A stretch of 64,000 nucleotides of DNA, from positions 54,488 through 118,487 of the forward strand of contig DUSI01000032.1 in the NCBI GenBank assembly GCA_012842685.1, given 5' to 3'. A program made the position numbers and the translations under genes. The DNA is from Candidatus Fermentithermobacillaceae bacterium. Its GTDB lineage: Bacteria > Bacillota > Sulfobacillia > Fermentithermobacillales > Fermentithermobacillaceae. The notes under the pieces were generated by a model that saw only the letters and a list, made by a program, of their open reading frames with translations, ran no database searches and had not been told where the DNA came from. This document shows positions 55,305-63,648 of the stretch, piece by piece. The first letter of the stretch is position 1. Each line of letters begins with the position of its first letter.

Positions 55305-55480
55305 TTCCTTCTAGGCCAGCGAGCGCACTTGAACCTGGCTGGGGTCGCGTGGGCGGCCGCCGTATCAGCCGGGCGAGCTTCTCTTCCAGACCAGCCTCGC
55401 TCGATCGGACCGGGACGGTGTGCGCGGCCGCCGTACAGCGAGCGGCCTTTTCCTTCTGGGCAGTCATCACCTGGACCTCG
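55298..55480. repeat. Imperfect ~70-bp tandem repeat upstream of marR
   Basis: Two full copies (55298-55372 and 55373-55441) and a partial third (from 55442). Shared pieces are GCGGCTTTTCCTTCT-like starts and GGCGGCCGCCGTA-like ends. The first copy begins inside the terminator stem. The rest of the gap from 55481 to 55530 shows nothing further. Confidence 0.5.
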
Positions 55481-55530
55481 TTCCAACACCATCTGCACTA
55501 TGCCCCTGACCATCATCCCCACATTGCGTA

Positions 55531-55594
55531 TTGCGTCCGCAACGCTCCTGTGCAATACTAAACTCGTTCTCATGAGAACGTTCTCTTGAGGACG
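55531..55594 (+). promoter_or_regulatory. Promoter and tandem palindromic operators of the marR-ABC exporter operon
   Basis: A TTGCGT (55531-55536) and AATACT (55554-55559) with 17-base spacing form a possible promoter. Directly after it is a perfect 16-bp palindrome CGTTCTCATGAGAACG (55565-55580), followed by a second, two-mismatch copy CGTTCTCTTGAGGACG (55579-55594), overlapping by two bases. The position just past the -10 fits autorepression by the MarR-type protein. Confidence 0.65.
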
Positions 55595-55668
55595 ATAACG
55601 GGGTGGCTGGTCTGGAGAACACCACCCACATCGTTCCGGCACGGCGATCCACCCGGGGAGGGATAGCG

Positions 55669-56157
55669 GTGGCAACCAGGCAACCTGAGGCCCACCGGAG
55701 CGTTCCGGAGACGGAAAAGGCCGAGAAGCTCCTGACGCTCCTCAGGGACCTAAACCAGATATTCCACGGCCTCGCCCGGGCAGCGTGGCAGGAGCAGGGG
55801 CTGGCGAGGCCCGCGGCAATAGTGATGCGGGAGATCGACCGGAACCCGGGCACCACGGTAAGCGGGCTCGCGCGGACCACGGGACTTGCTAAGTCCAACG
55901 TCTCCAAGGCCGTCGAGTCCCTCGTGGAAAAGGGGTTCGTGGAGAAGCGGGCAGATCCTGAAGACCAGCGTCTCGTCCGCCTCTATGCCACCGGCGAGGC
56001 GAAGGCACATTTTCACAGGATGGTGAGCGAGGTGAGGAACCGGGTCTCCGCCGCCATCTCAGGATTTTCCGACGAAGACCTGGACTCGCTCATCGCGTCG
56101 CTAGACGCGCTCAAACTGGCAGTGCAAGAGAGTCTGGGGGAGCAGGGGAGTTGGTAA
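55669..56157 (+). CDS. MarR-family transcriptional regulator
   Basis: A 162-residue winged-helix repressor. Dimerisation helices flank the DNA-binding core: the recognition helix is in GLARTTGLAKSNVSKAVESLVEKGFV and the wing follows as RADPEDQRLVRLYATG. MarR proteins release DNA on binding toxic ligands. GTG at 55669 lies six bases after GGGGAGGG; a GTG at 55603 has none. It ends three bases before the first exporter gene, so it probably controls the two ABC genes and itself through the palindromes upstream. Confidence 0.9.
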   Translation: MATRQPEAHRSVPETEKAEKLLTLLRDLNQIFHGLARAAWQEQGLARPAAIVMREIDRNPGTTVSGLARTTGLAKSNVSKAVESLVEKGFVEKRADPEDQRLVRLYATGEAKAHFHRMVSEVRNRVSAAISGFSDEDLDSLIASLDALKLAVQESLGEQGSW

Positions 56158-56160
56158 CCG

Positions 56161-57951
56161 GTGCGTCGGCTGTTCAGCCATCTTAGACCTTATTCAGTAA
56201 GCATAGCGTTATGTCTTATTCTCGTACTACTCCAGTCGCTTTCAGAGCTGGCGCTTCCAACGCTCATGGCAAACATCGTCGACGTGGGGATCCCGGCAGG
56301 AGATACCGGGTACATCCTCCTCACCGGAGGCAGGATGCTGCTTGTGGCATTTCTGGGGATGGCGTGCGCGATTGGGGCCGGATACCTGTCGGCGAGGGTC
56401 TCTACAGGCTTCGGGCGGGACCTCCGCGAGATGGTTTTCTCGCGAGTTGAGTCCTTTTCCCTGCGTGAGTTCGATAAGTTTGGGACGGCATCGCTCATAA
56501 CGAGGACCACCAACGACATAACCCAGGTGCAGATGGTCGTCCTCATGACCCTCAGGATGGTCGTGAGCACGCCAATCATGGCCATAGGCGGCGTGATCAT
56601 GGCCGTTTCAATGGACGTGGGACTGTCCAAGACCCTTCTGTGGGCCCTTCCGTTCATTTTCATCATCATGGCATACGGGATCAGCAGGGGTATGCCCCTG
56701 TTCAAGACCATCCAGGCGAAGGTCGACAGGCTCAACCTCGTATTGCGCGAGAACCTGACGGGCATCCGCGTGGTGAGGGCGTTCAACCGAGAAGACCACG
56801 AGGCAAAAAGGTTCGATGAGGCCAACCGAGACCTGGTAGAAACCCACCTCCGAGTCAGCCGGATCATGTCCTCGATGATGCCCCTCATCATGCTGACCAT
56901 AAACTTCATGATGATAGCCCTAATATGGATAGGAAGCCACAGGGTGGAAGCCGGAAACCTCGACGTTGGCGGGCTCATGGCCTTCGTGCAGTACGCCATG
57001 AGGATCCTCTTTGCGCTGCTCAACATCTCGTTCATGTTCGTCATGTACCCGCGGGCTTCGGCGTCGGCAGACAGGGTGATCGAGGTGCTGGACAGCGTGC
57101 CGGAGATAGTCGACCCGCCTGAGGACGCCGGCGCTCGGGCCCCCGGAGTCCTTGAAACAGGTGACGACGAAGCCCCCCACGCTCCCGGCGAGAGCGCCGG
57201 AGATCTCAGGGGACGCGTTGAGTTCCGGGACGTAACTTTCAGCTACCCCGGAGCCGAGGAACCGGCTTTGAGGAATATCACTTTCACCGCATCGCCGGGG
57301 GAAGTCACAGCGATAATCGGCGGTACCGGGTCCGGCAAGTCAACGCTCGTAAACCTCATCCCGCGCTTCTACGACGTAGACAGCGGCGCGATCCTCATAG
57401 ACGGCGTGGATATCAGGAGCATGAAGCAAGAAAGGCTTAGGAGCCTCATAGGTTTGGTCCCTCAGAAAGCAGTGCTCTTTAGCGGGACGATCGCAGAAAA
57501 CATCCGTTACGGAAAAGAAGACGCGACTATGGAGGAGATCATCCACGCGTGCAAGATAGCCCAGGCCCACGACTTCATAAGCGAGCTCCCCGATGGATAC
57601 GAATCCATGGTAGCCCAGGGGGGCACCAACTTCTCGGGAGGGCAGAAACAGCGCCTGTCCATAGCCAGAGCCATAGTACGCAAACCGGCCATCTACATCT
57701 TCGACGACAGTTTCAGCGCCCTGGACTTCAGGACCGATGCCCGGCTTAGAGCGGCTCTCAGGAGGGAGACCCAGGGAGCGACGGTCATCATCGTAGCCCA
57801 GAGGGTTGCGACGATTATGGACGCAGACCGTATCCTTGTCCTCGACGGAGGCCGCCTCGTGGGGATAGGAACCCACCGAGAGCTCCTGAAGACCTGTCCC
57901 GTTTACAGAGAGATCGTCCTGTCCCAGATGTCGGAGGAGGAGATAGCATGA
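56161..57951 (+). CDS. Heterodimeric ABC exporter, subunit with degenerate Walker B (BmrC-like)
   Basis: A 596-residue half-transporter: six-helix membrane domain (1 to about 320), then a nucleotide-binding domain with Walker A IGGTGSGKSTL (near 385), Q-loop GLVPQKAVLF and signature NFSGGQKQRLSIARA. Walker B ends IYIFDDSFSALD, so the catalytic glutamate is replaced by aspartate. This is the pattern of the BmrC/LmrC subunit in heterodimeric multidrug exporters. A 40-residue acidic linker joins the domains. GTG start. The next gene overlaps it by four bases (ATGA) and supplies the partner. Confidence 0.93.
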   Translation: MRRLFSHLRPYSVSIALCLILVLLQSLSELALPTLMANIVDVGIPAGDTGYILLTGGRMLLVAFLGMACAIGAGYLSARVSTGFGRDLREMVFSRVESFSLREFDKFGTASLITRTTNDITQVQMVVLMTLRMVVSTPIMAIGGVIMAVSMDVGLSKTLLWALPFIFIIMAYGISRGMPLFKTIQAKVDRLNLVLRENLTGIRVVRAFNREDHEAKRFDEANRDLVETHLRVSRIMSSMMPLIMLTINFMMIALIWIGSHRVEAGNLDVGGLMAFVQYAMRILFALLNISFMFVMYPRASASADRVIEVLDSVPEIVDPPEDAGARAPGVLETGDDEAPHAPGESAGDLRGRVEFRDVTFSYPGAEEPALRNITFTASPGEVTAIIGGTGSGKSTLVNLIPRFYDVDSGAILIDGVDIRSMKQERLRSLIGLVPQKAVLFSGTIAENIRYGKEDATMEEIIHACKIAQAHDFISELPDGYESMVAQGGTNFSGGQKQRLSIARAIVRKPAIYIFDDSFSALDFRTDARLRAALRRETQGATVIIVAQRVATIMDADRILVLDGGRLVGIGTHRELLKTCPVYREIVLSQMSEEEIA

Positions 57952-59996
57952 GCAGATTTCCGCAAGGAGCCCCATCCACCGGAGGTTCCGCCGGCAGACG
58001 GCCCGCGGAAGGTTCTGCTGCCGCAAGCCGCTTCCCCGTAGGCCATCCTCCAGGTTCTCCCGGAGCTCCTGCAGGAAGCGGCGGCCAGCCTGGCCCAAAC
58101 GGCCGCCCTGCTCCAGGTTCGCAGCCCGGTCCGGGCGCAGCCTCGGAAACCCGCCGTCCACCCAGAGGCCCCGGGTCTGGCCCCGCCTTTGCGCGCCCCG
58201 TAGAAAAAGCCAAGGACTTCCGGGGCACCCTGAAGCGCCTCATAGCATACATGGGCCCGCAGAAATGGACGATACTCATCGCCACGACATTTGCGGTGCT
58301 GAGCACCTTGATGAACGCTTTCACCCCGAGGGTCATGGGACGGGCTACGACAGCGGTGTATAACGGCGTGATGCGGAAGCTCGCAGGTGAACCGGGACCC
58401 TGGATAGACTTTCAGGCCGTCGGTCGCATCTTGGCCATGCTCGCGGCCCTCTACGTCGTAAGTTCCGTATTCGTCTTCGTCCAGCAGATCACGATGGCGA
58501 GAGTCGCCCAGAGGACCGTGTACGACATGCGCAAGCGTGTCCAGGCCAAGCTCGCCAGGCTTCCTCTTAAGTATTTCGATTCCAGGCCTCACGGCGAGAT
58601 CCTGAGCAGGATAACCAACGACATCGACACCGTAAGCGGGACGCTCCAAGAGAGCCTCTCGCGGGCGATGTCTTCCCTCATCTCGTTTGTGAGCGTCTTG
58701 GCCATGATGGTGTCCATCAGCCCGGTGATGACCCTGATCACGCTGGCCACGATGCCCCTTTCCGTCGTGATAACGCGGCAGGTGACGATGCGCTCCCAGC
58801 GATACTTCGCCGGCCAGCAGAGAGCCTTGGGCCAGCTCAACGGGCATGTGGAGGAGATGTACACCGGCCACCGCATAATCAAGGCCTTCGGCCGCGAGAA
58901 GGCGTCTATCGAGAGGTTCAAGGAGATCAACGAGGAACTCACGAGTTTCGGTTGGCGCGCCCAGTTCGTCTCGGGGATCATGATGCCCCTCATGGCGCTC
59001 GTGAACAACATGGGGTACGTCGGGGTATGCGTGGTTGGCGCCTTGTTTGTCGCGCGGAAGACGCTCGAGATCGGAGACGTGCAGGCGTTCATGACCTACT
59101 CCCGCCAGCTCACCCAGCCCATAGTCCAAGTCGCCAGCATCGCGAACATCATCCAGTCTACGGTTGCGGCCGCCGAGCGAGTCTTTGAAATCCTCGACGA
59201 AGAGGAAGAACAGCCTGATCCCGAAGACGCCGCTTTCGTGGAAGAGCCCCAGGGCGAGGTCAAGATGGAGCACGTACGCTTCGGCTACTCTCCCGATGCC
59301 ATACTCATGCATGACCTGAGCATCGATGTAAAGCCGGGCCAGACCATCGCGATAGTAGGGCCCACCGGAGCCGGAAAGACGACGCTCGTAAACCTCCTCA
59401 TGAGGTTCTACGACGTCCAGGGCGGCAGGATCACCATAGACGGAGTGGATATCCGGGACATGAAGCGGGGGCACCTGAGGAGCCTGTTTGGGATGGTACT
59501 CCAGGACGCCTGGCTCTTCAGCGGGACCATCCGTGAGAATATAGCCTACGGCAAACCCGGCGCGACCGAGCAGGAGATCGTCCGCGCGGCGAAGATGGCT
59601 CTCGCCGACCGGTTCATCAGGACCCTGCCGGACGGCTACGATACGGTCCTCAAGGAAGACGCGTCGAACCTATCCCAGGGGCAGATGCAGCTTCTGACCA
59701 TCGCCCGAGCGGTACTCGCCGACCCGGCTATCCTGATCCTGGATGAAGCCACGAGCAGCGTGGACACACGTACCGAAGTGCAGATCCAGAGGGCCATGAA
59801 GAACCTCATGCGCGGCCGGACGAGTTTCGTGATAGCCCATAGGCTGTCCACCATACGGGACGCAGACCTCATCCTCGTCATGGACAACGGGACCATCGTA
59901 GAACAGGGTACACACAGAGATCTCCTGGCCAAAAAAGGGTTCTACGCAGAGCTCTATTACAGCCAGTTTGTGGGGAGCAACGCGGCGGCAGGGTAG
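57948..59996 (+). CDS. Heterodimeric ABC exporter, catalytic subunit (BmrD-like), with Pro/Gly-rich N-terminal tail
   Basis: A 682-residue half-transporter. Residues 1 to about 85 are a disordered tail rich in Pro, Gly, Ala and Arg, absent from usual homologues. A six-helix membrane domain follows (about 95-410). In the nucleotide-binding domain, Walker A is VGPTGAGKTTL and Walker B LILDEATSSVD with the catalytic glutamate. The signature is changed to NLSQGQMQLLTIARA. With its partner this gives one complete site (its Walker A/B plus the partner's SGGQ) and one degenerate site. ATG at 57948. The substrate is probably a drug or other amphipathic compound. Confidence 0.93.
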   Translation: MSRFPQGAPSTGGSAGRRPAEGSAAASRFPVGHPPGSPGAPAGSGGQPGPNGRPAPGSQPGPGAASETRRPPRGPGSGPAFARPVEKAKDFRGTLKRLIAYMGPQKWTILIATTFAVLSTLMNAFTPRVMGRATTAVYNGVMRKLAGEPGPWIDFQAVGRILAMLAALYVVSSVFVFVQQITMARVAQRTVYDMRKRVQAKLARLPLKYFDSRPHGEILSRITNDIDTVSGTLQESLSRAMSSLISFVSVLAMMVSISPVMTLITLATMPLSVVITRQVTMRSQRYFAGQQRALGQLNGHVEEMYTGHRIIKAFGREKASIERFKEINEELTSFGWRAQFVSGIMMPLMALVNNMGYVGVCVVGALFVARKTLEIGDVQAFMTYSRQLTQPIVQVASIANIIQSTVAAAERVFEILDEEEEQPDPEDAAFVEEPQGEVKMEHVRFGYSPDAILMHDLSIDVKPGQTIAIVGPTGAGKTTLVNLLMRFYDVQGGRITIDGVDIRDMKRGHLRSLFGMVLQDAWLFSGTIRENIAYGKPGATEQEIVRAAKMALADRFIRTLPDGYDTVLKEDASNLSQGQMQLLTIARAVLADPAILILDEATSSVDTRTEVQIQRAMKNLMRGRTSFVIAHRLSTIRDADLILVMDNGTIVEQGTHRDLLAKKGFYAELYYSQFVGSNAAAG

Positions 59997-60111
59997 CCCA
60001 GTGCAGATCAGAACCGGCAGGGCGCTCCCTGCCCCGGACCTCCGACCCTCTCCTGCCTTTCGGTTCCTAGCTTCGCTCGAGCGCGCGTAGGCGGCGCGGG
60101 TCTAGAAGAAG

Positions 60112-60146
60112 CAGCCCGGACACCTTCTCTCCGGGCTGTTTCTGTC
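60112..60146 (+). terminator. Terminator after the MarR-ABC exporter operon
   Basis: CAGCCCGGA and TCCGGGCTG form a nine-base-pair stem, followed by TTTCTGTCT. It lies about 115 bases after the last stop. The remaining 300 bases to the next gene show only a candidate ribosome site at the end; a 74-codon open frame there is not credible. Confidence 0.7.
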
Positions 60147-60444
60147 TCCTCCTCATTTGACCACGCGTCTCTAACCTGCTCTGCCCCCATCAAGCTCCTC
60201 CTTCTCCGCGCCGCTTGCGCTGCCCCACCCCTCGTCCTCGCATCTCTCTGATCCATCAGCCCCGTAAGCAGGAATTTTCGCTGCAGATGTTGTACTTGTA
60301 CCGGAAGGGGGGTCGGTACTGGGCAAAAAGCAAAGACGATACAGGCATCACGGATTTGTCAAACGTTCAGAAATCTACCGGCTTAGTTTCGCAATTGTTT
60401 TCGCTTGTTGAGTCACGTGTCCAAGTGCGTTGGAGGTGAATTAG

Positions 60445-61218
60445 GTGGTACAAGGTAGAGTCTTCTCATTTTGGCTCTTGGTTGTACTGATAGGCAGCAT
60501 GCTGTACGGCATGTGGAGAGCGCGCAAGGGAATAGCGATCAAGATCCGCCGTATAGCAGGCCTTAACGCCATAGAAGAGGCTGTTGGCCGCGCGACAGAG
60601 ATGGGACGTCCCGTCCACTACACCCCCGGCCTCGGCGGCATCAGCGCTGCGGAAGCGACTCAGACTTTCGCAGCTCTGGCGATCATGGGGCACGTCGCGC
60701 ACCTGAGCGCCAGGATGGATGTTCCCCTCATCGTGACGATCAGGCAGCCCGAAGTACTGCCCCTGGCAGAAGAGAGCGTTCGTCAGGCATATCTCGAGGA
60801 AGGCAAAGTCGACGCGTACGTTCCGACGAACATCCGGTTCCTCTCGAACCAGCAGTTCGCGTACGCTGCCGCGGTATTCGGGATCATGGCCAGGGAAAAG
60901 CCCGCGGCCAACTTCCTTATGGGTGCTTTCTGGGCCGAGGCGCTCATGCTGGCCGAAGTAGGTTCTGAAGTAGGCGCCTTGCAGATCGCCGGTACCGCCC
61001 AGCTTTCCCAGGTTCCGTTCTTCATCGCAGCGTCGGATTACTGCCTAATCGGTGAAGAGCTCTTCGCCGGCGCCGCCTACTTGTCCGGCGACCCCACTCA
61101 GATGGGTTCCATCTTTGGGCAGGATCTCGGCAAGGCCATCGTCGCGCTTCTCATGCTCGCCGGGGTCATTGCCACGAACATGGGGTCGAGCTTCTTCTCG
61201 ACTCTCTTGGGCAAGTGA
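60445..61218 (+). CDS. DUF6754-like membrane protein, first gene of a four-gene module
   Basis: A 257-residue protein. One N-terminal membrane helix (about 5-23) is followed by a soluble alpha/beta domain (RRIAGLNAIEEAVGRATEMGRPVHY, then GGISAAEATQTFAALAIMGHVAHLSARMDVPLIVTI). A C-terminal helix near 232-250 (KAIVALLMLAGVIATNMG) completes it. I associate it with DUF6754 from memory of the motif; no function is known. The soluble part contains a conserved-looking GEELFAGAAYLSG and PTQMGSIFGQDLGK. GTG with GGAGGTGA upstream, a very strong site. It is the first of four tightly packed genes on one strand. Confidence 0.75.
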   Translation: MVQGRVFSFWLLVVLIGSMLYGMWRARKGIAIKIRRIAGLNAIEEAVGRATEMGRPVHYTPGLGGISAAEATQTFAALAIMGHVAHLSARMDVPLIVTIRQPEVLPLAEESVRQAYLEEGKVDAYVPTNIRFLSNQQFAYAAAVFGIMAREKPAANFLMGAFWAEALMLAEVGSEVGALQIAGTAQLSQVPFFIAASDYCLIGEELFAGAAYLSGDPTQMGSIFGQDLGKAIVALLMLAGVIATNMGSSFFSTLLGK

Positions 61219-61233
61219 AAGGGGTGACTGTGC

Positions 61234-61860
61234 ATGAGACGAGAGCTACCGATAGCGATAACCTTCGTACTCGGAGTCCTCATTATACTGGCGTTCTTCT
61301 TCGATTCACCCACGCTAACCAACGCATCTCAGAGCCTTCAGAACTGGGCCGTGATCATAGCGGCCTTCGCCCTGGGCATAGCGTCGGTTAACCTCATCCA
61401 GGTACACGCCAAGAAGATAGCCAGAGGGCAGGACCGGCTGGACTGGCTGTATTCCGGCGCTCTCCTCCTTGGCCTGTTCGGGATGACCGTCATCGGCCTT
61501 TTCAAGGGACCGGCAGACCAGATGTACCAGTTCTGGTTCAACGCCTTATTCACTCCCGGCCAAGCAACCGTATACGCCATGACAGGCTTCTACATTGCTT
61601 CCGCGGCATTCAGGGCATTTAGGATCCGCAACCTCGAGGCCGGAATCCTTCTGGTCTCGGCCGCCCTGGTTATGCTCGGAAACGTGTCGGTTGGCGAGGC
61701 TCTGTGGTCCAAGTTCCCGGTGATCGGGAGCTGGCTCGTAAATGTACCCAACCTCGCGGCGCAGCGAGGGATGATGATCGGGGCCGGGATCGGCGGCATC
61801 GCAGGCGGTCTGCGCGTGCTTCTCGGCATAGAGAAATCCTACCTCGGTTCCGGTTCATAG
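61234..61860 (+). CDS. Multi-pass membrane protein, second gene of the module
   Basis: A 208-residue protein with about six membrane segments: residues 6-22, 35-55 (VIIAAFALGIASVNLIQV), 70-88 (LYSGALLLGLFGMTVIGLF), 108-125, 135-150 and a glycine-rich last one (MMIGAGIGGIAGGLRVLLG). A basic loop (HAKKIARGQDRLDW) after the second segment should be cytoplasmic. No family was recognised. It starts 15 bases after the first gene and ends 12 bases before the third. Likely part of one membrane complex. Confidence 0.72.
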   Translation: MRRELPIAITFVLGVLIILAFFFDSPTLTNASQSLQNWAVIIAAFALGIASVNLIQVHAKKIARGQDRLDWLYSGALLLGLFGMTVIGLFKGPADQMYQFWFNALFTPGQATVYAMTGFYIASAAFRAFRIRNLEAGILLVSAALVMLGNVSVGEALWSKFPVIGSWLVNVPNLAAQRGMMIGAGIGGIAGGLRVLLGIEKSYLGSGS

Positions 61861-61872
61861 GAGGTGACGGTC

Positions 61873-62706
61873 ATGCTGGCAAAGCTGCAATCGCTCGACA
61901 GGCGCATAATCTACTTGGTTGTATTCCTCTCGCTGGCCGTACCGCTCCTCAGGCCCATAGGCCTTCCGGTTTCGATAGCCGAGGAAACCAGGGCTCTGCA
62001 TGACTTCATAGACGCCCTTCCGCCTGGGACGCCGGTCGTAGTCTCCTTCGACACGAGCCCCGGCGGCTATGGGGAGCTGGCATCGGGAGCGATCGCCATC
62101 CTCAATCACATGGCCTCGAAGGATCTCAGGGCCATCGGCATGGGGTTCTTCGACACCGGCCCGAGCCTCTTGGAGTCGGCATTCGCTGCCTCCTTGTACG
62201 CCGAAAAAGAGTACGGCGTTGACTACGTGAACTTGGGATACCTGGCCGGCGGCGAAAACGCGATCGCGTCCATGGCCAAGGATCTCCTGGGCAGCTTCCC
62301 CAAGGACTTCAGGGGAAATGACACAAAGAGCCTGAAGGTCATGGAAGGCATTACTTCCATCACTGACGTCGCCCTCGTCGTCACCGTGGCTTCGGGAACA
62401 CCCGGCATACCCGAGTGGATCCGCCAGGTGGGCGACCCGCTCAAGGTACCCCTGGCTACAGTAGTCGTCGCCGTCAACGTGCCCAACATGACGCCGTACC
62501 TGCAGTCCGGACAGCTCTGCGGGCTCATCCCCAGCATGAAGGGCGCCGCAGGATACGAAGCCCTCATCAGTATGAAGGGGCTCGGGACGGCTGGTATGGA
62601 CGCCCAGTCCATGTCCCACCTCGCGATCCTCTTCTTCGTCGTCTTGGGTAACGTCGTCCACTATATAGGGAAGAAAACTGGCAAGGCCGGAGGTGACAAG
62701 GAATGA
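61873..62706 (+). CDS. Membrane-anchored alpha/beta domain protein, third gene of the module
   Basis: A 277-residue protein with an N-terminal membrane helix (about 12-28, RRIIYLVVFLSLAVPLL) and a C-terminal one (about 250-268, LAILFFVVLGNVVHYIG). Between them is a Rossmann-like domain with alternating strands and helices (PPGTPVVVSFDTSPGGYGEL, then AIAILNHMASKDLRAIGMGF). Its layout mirrors the first gene: helix, soluble domain, helix. ATG at 61873 with GGAGG eight bases upstream; a GTG at 61864 would overlap that site. No function is known. Confidence 0.72.
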   Translation: MLAKLQSLDRRIIYLVVFLSLAVPLLRPIGLPVSIAEETRALHDFIDALPPGTPVVVSFDTSPGGYGELASGAIAILNHMASKDLRAIGMGFFDTGPSLLESAFAASLYAEKEYGVDYVNLGYLAGGENAIASMAKDLLGSFPKDFRGNDTKSLKVMEGITSITDVALVVTVASGTPGIPEWIRQVGDPLKVPLATVVVAVNVPNMTPYLQSGQLCGLIPSMKGAAGYEALISMKGLGTAGMDAQSMSHLAILFFVVLGNVVHYIGKKTGKAGGDKE

Positions 62707-63308
62707 ACGTCAGCACAAGCGCAGAAGTGTGGATAGCATCCCTGGTGACCATCGCCATAATGAGCTTTGTATACAAGGACAACCCGTTCTACAGGCTGGT
62801 TGAAAACCTGTACGTTGGGGTTTCCGCAGGTCACGCGCTGGTCCTCGGCTGGGGCAACATAAGGGATCTCGCCCTCGTGCCGATGGTCAGGGATGGCAAG
62901 TGGGTGCTCGTCATCCCGGTCATCCTCGGGCTCATGCTGTACACCAGGTATTTCAAGAAGCTGGCATGGCTCTCCCGTATACCCCTGGCCGTCATGATGG
63001 GTATCGGAACTGGCCTTGCCATCTCCGGTACGGTCGGATCCCAGATAGTGAACCAGGTAAGAGCCAACCTGGTTAAGCTGAACACTATCGACAACATAAT
63101 CATCGTTGTCGGTACGTTCGCCGTGCTCGCCTACTTCTTCTTCATGGCCGAGCACAAGGGAGCCCTCGGCGTGCTGGCAGGCGGCGGGCGGTACCTCATG
63201 ATGGTCGCTTTCGGAGCCGCTTTCGGAAGCACCGTTATGGGCCGTATGTCTCTGTTCATCGGACGCCTTCAGTACCTCTTCGGAGATTGGCTGGGGCTGA
63301 TTAGATAG
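62703..63308 (+). CDS. Multi-pass membrane protein, fourth gene of the module
   Basis: A 201-residue protein with about six membrane segments, for example WIASLVTIAIMSFVY, GVSAGHALVLGWG, WVLVIPVILGLMLYT, IPLAVMMGIGTGLAISG, IIIVVGTFAVLAYFFF and YLMMVAFGAAFGSTVMG. The short polar segment DNPFYRLVENLYVGVSAGHA looks conserved and may face the membrane surface. ATG overlaps the previous stop (ATGA) and has GGAGGTGA upstream. No family was recognised. It closes the operon. Confidence 0.72.
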   Translation: MNVSTSAEVWIASLVTIAIMSFVYKDNPFYRLVENLYVGVSAGHALVLGWGNIRDLALVPMVRDGKWVLVIPVILGLMLYTRYFKKLAWLSRIPLAVMMGIGTGLAISGTVGSQIVNQVRANLVKLNTIDNIIIVVGTFAVLAYFFFMAEHKGALGVLAGGGRYLMMVAFGAAFGSTVMGRMSLFIGRLQYLFGDWLGLIR

Positions 63309-63375
63309 GACGCCGGCTGCCGGGCAGGCGCCCAGGTAGCTCCCGGCGGCAGATGACGGCAGATATAGACCGGTT

Positions 63376-63397
63376 GGGGGCAGCGAAAGCTGCCCCC
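63376..63397 (+). terminator. Terminator after the four-gene membrane module
   Basis: GGGGGCAGC and GCTGCCCCC form a perfect nine-base-pair stem closed by a GAAA tetraloop, followed by TTCACTTCCTT. Confidence 0.8.
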
Positions 63398-63406
63398 TTC
63401 ACTTCC

Positions 63407-63435
63407 TTGTAGAGACGCAAGCCTCGTGCTAGAAT
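63407..63435 (+). promoter_or_regulatory. Promoter of tRNA-Leu
   Basis: TTGTAG (63407-63412) and TAGAAT (63430-63435) are 17 bases apart, placing the start about eight bases before the mature tRNA end. Confidence 0.65.
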
Positions 63436-63449
63436 AAAGATCGCTTCGT

Positions 63450-63537
63450 GCCGGAGTGATGGAATTGGCAGTCATGCGCGACTCAAAATCGCGTGCGGTA
63501 GCCCCGCGTGTGGGTTCGACTCCCACCTCCGGCACCA
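63450..63537 (+). tRNA. tRNA-Leu (anticodon CAA)
   Basis: The acceptor arms GCCGGAG (63450-63456) and CTCCGGC (63527-63533) pair fully, followed by A and an encoded CCA. The anticodon arm is CGCGA/TCGCG with loop CTCAAAA, so the anticodon is CAA (63484-63486), reading UUG. A long variable arm (GGTAGCCCCGCGTG region) and a GGTTCGACTCC T-arm confirm a class II leucine tRNA. Confidence 0.96.
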
Positions 63538-63648
63538 CTCAAACAGCCAAGTGTCCCACTCCATTTTGGCGCGTACGCCGTTGAAAGAACGCGGCGCCGT
63601 TTATTGCTTAGAATCGTCTATCTGACATCATCTGGCGGTGGTGCATGG

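Noticed and set aside
57903..59474. A 523-codon open frame on the minus strand
   Set aside because: Antisense to the BmrD-like ABC subunit; composition and lack of domains mark it as a shadow.
60215..60439. A 74-codon open frame before the four-gene module
   Set aside because: No ribosome site, and its residues look random; the region is better read as a promoter leader.
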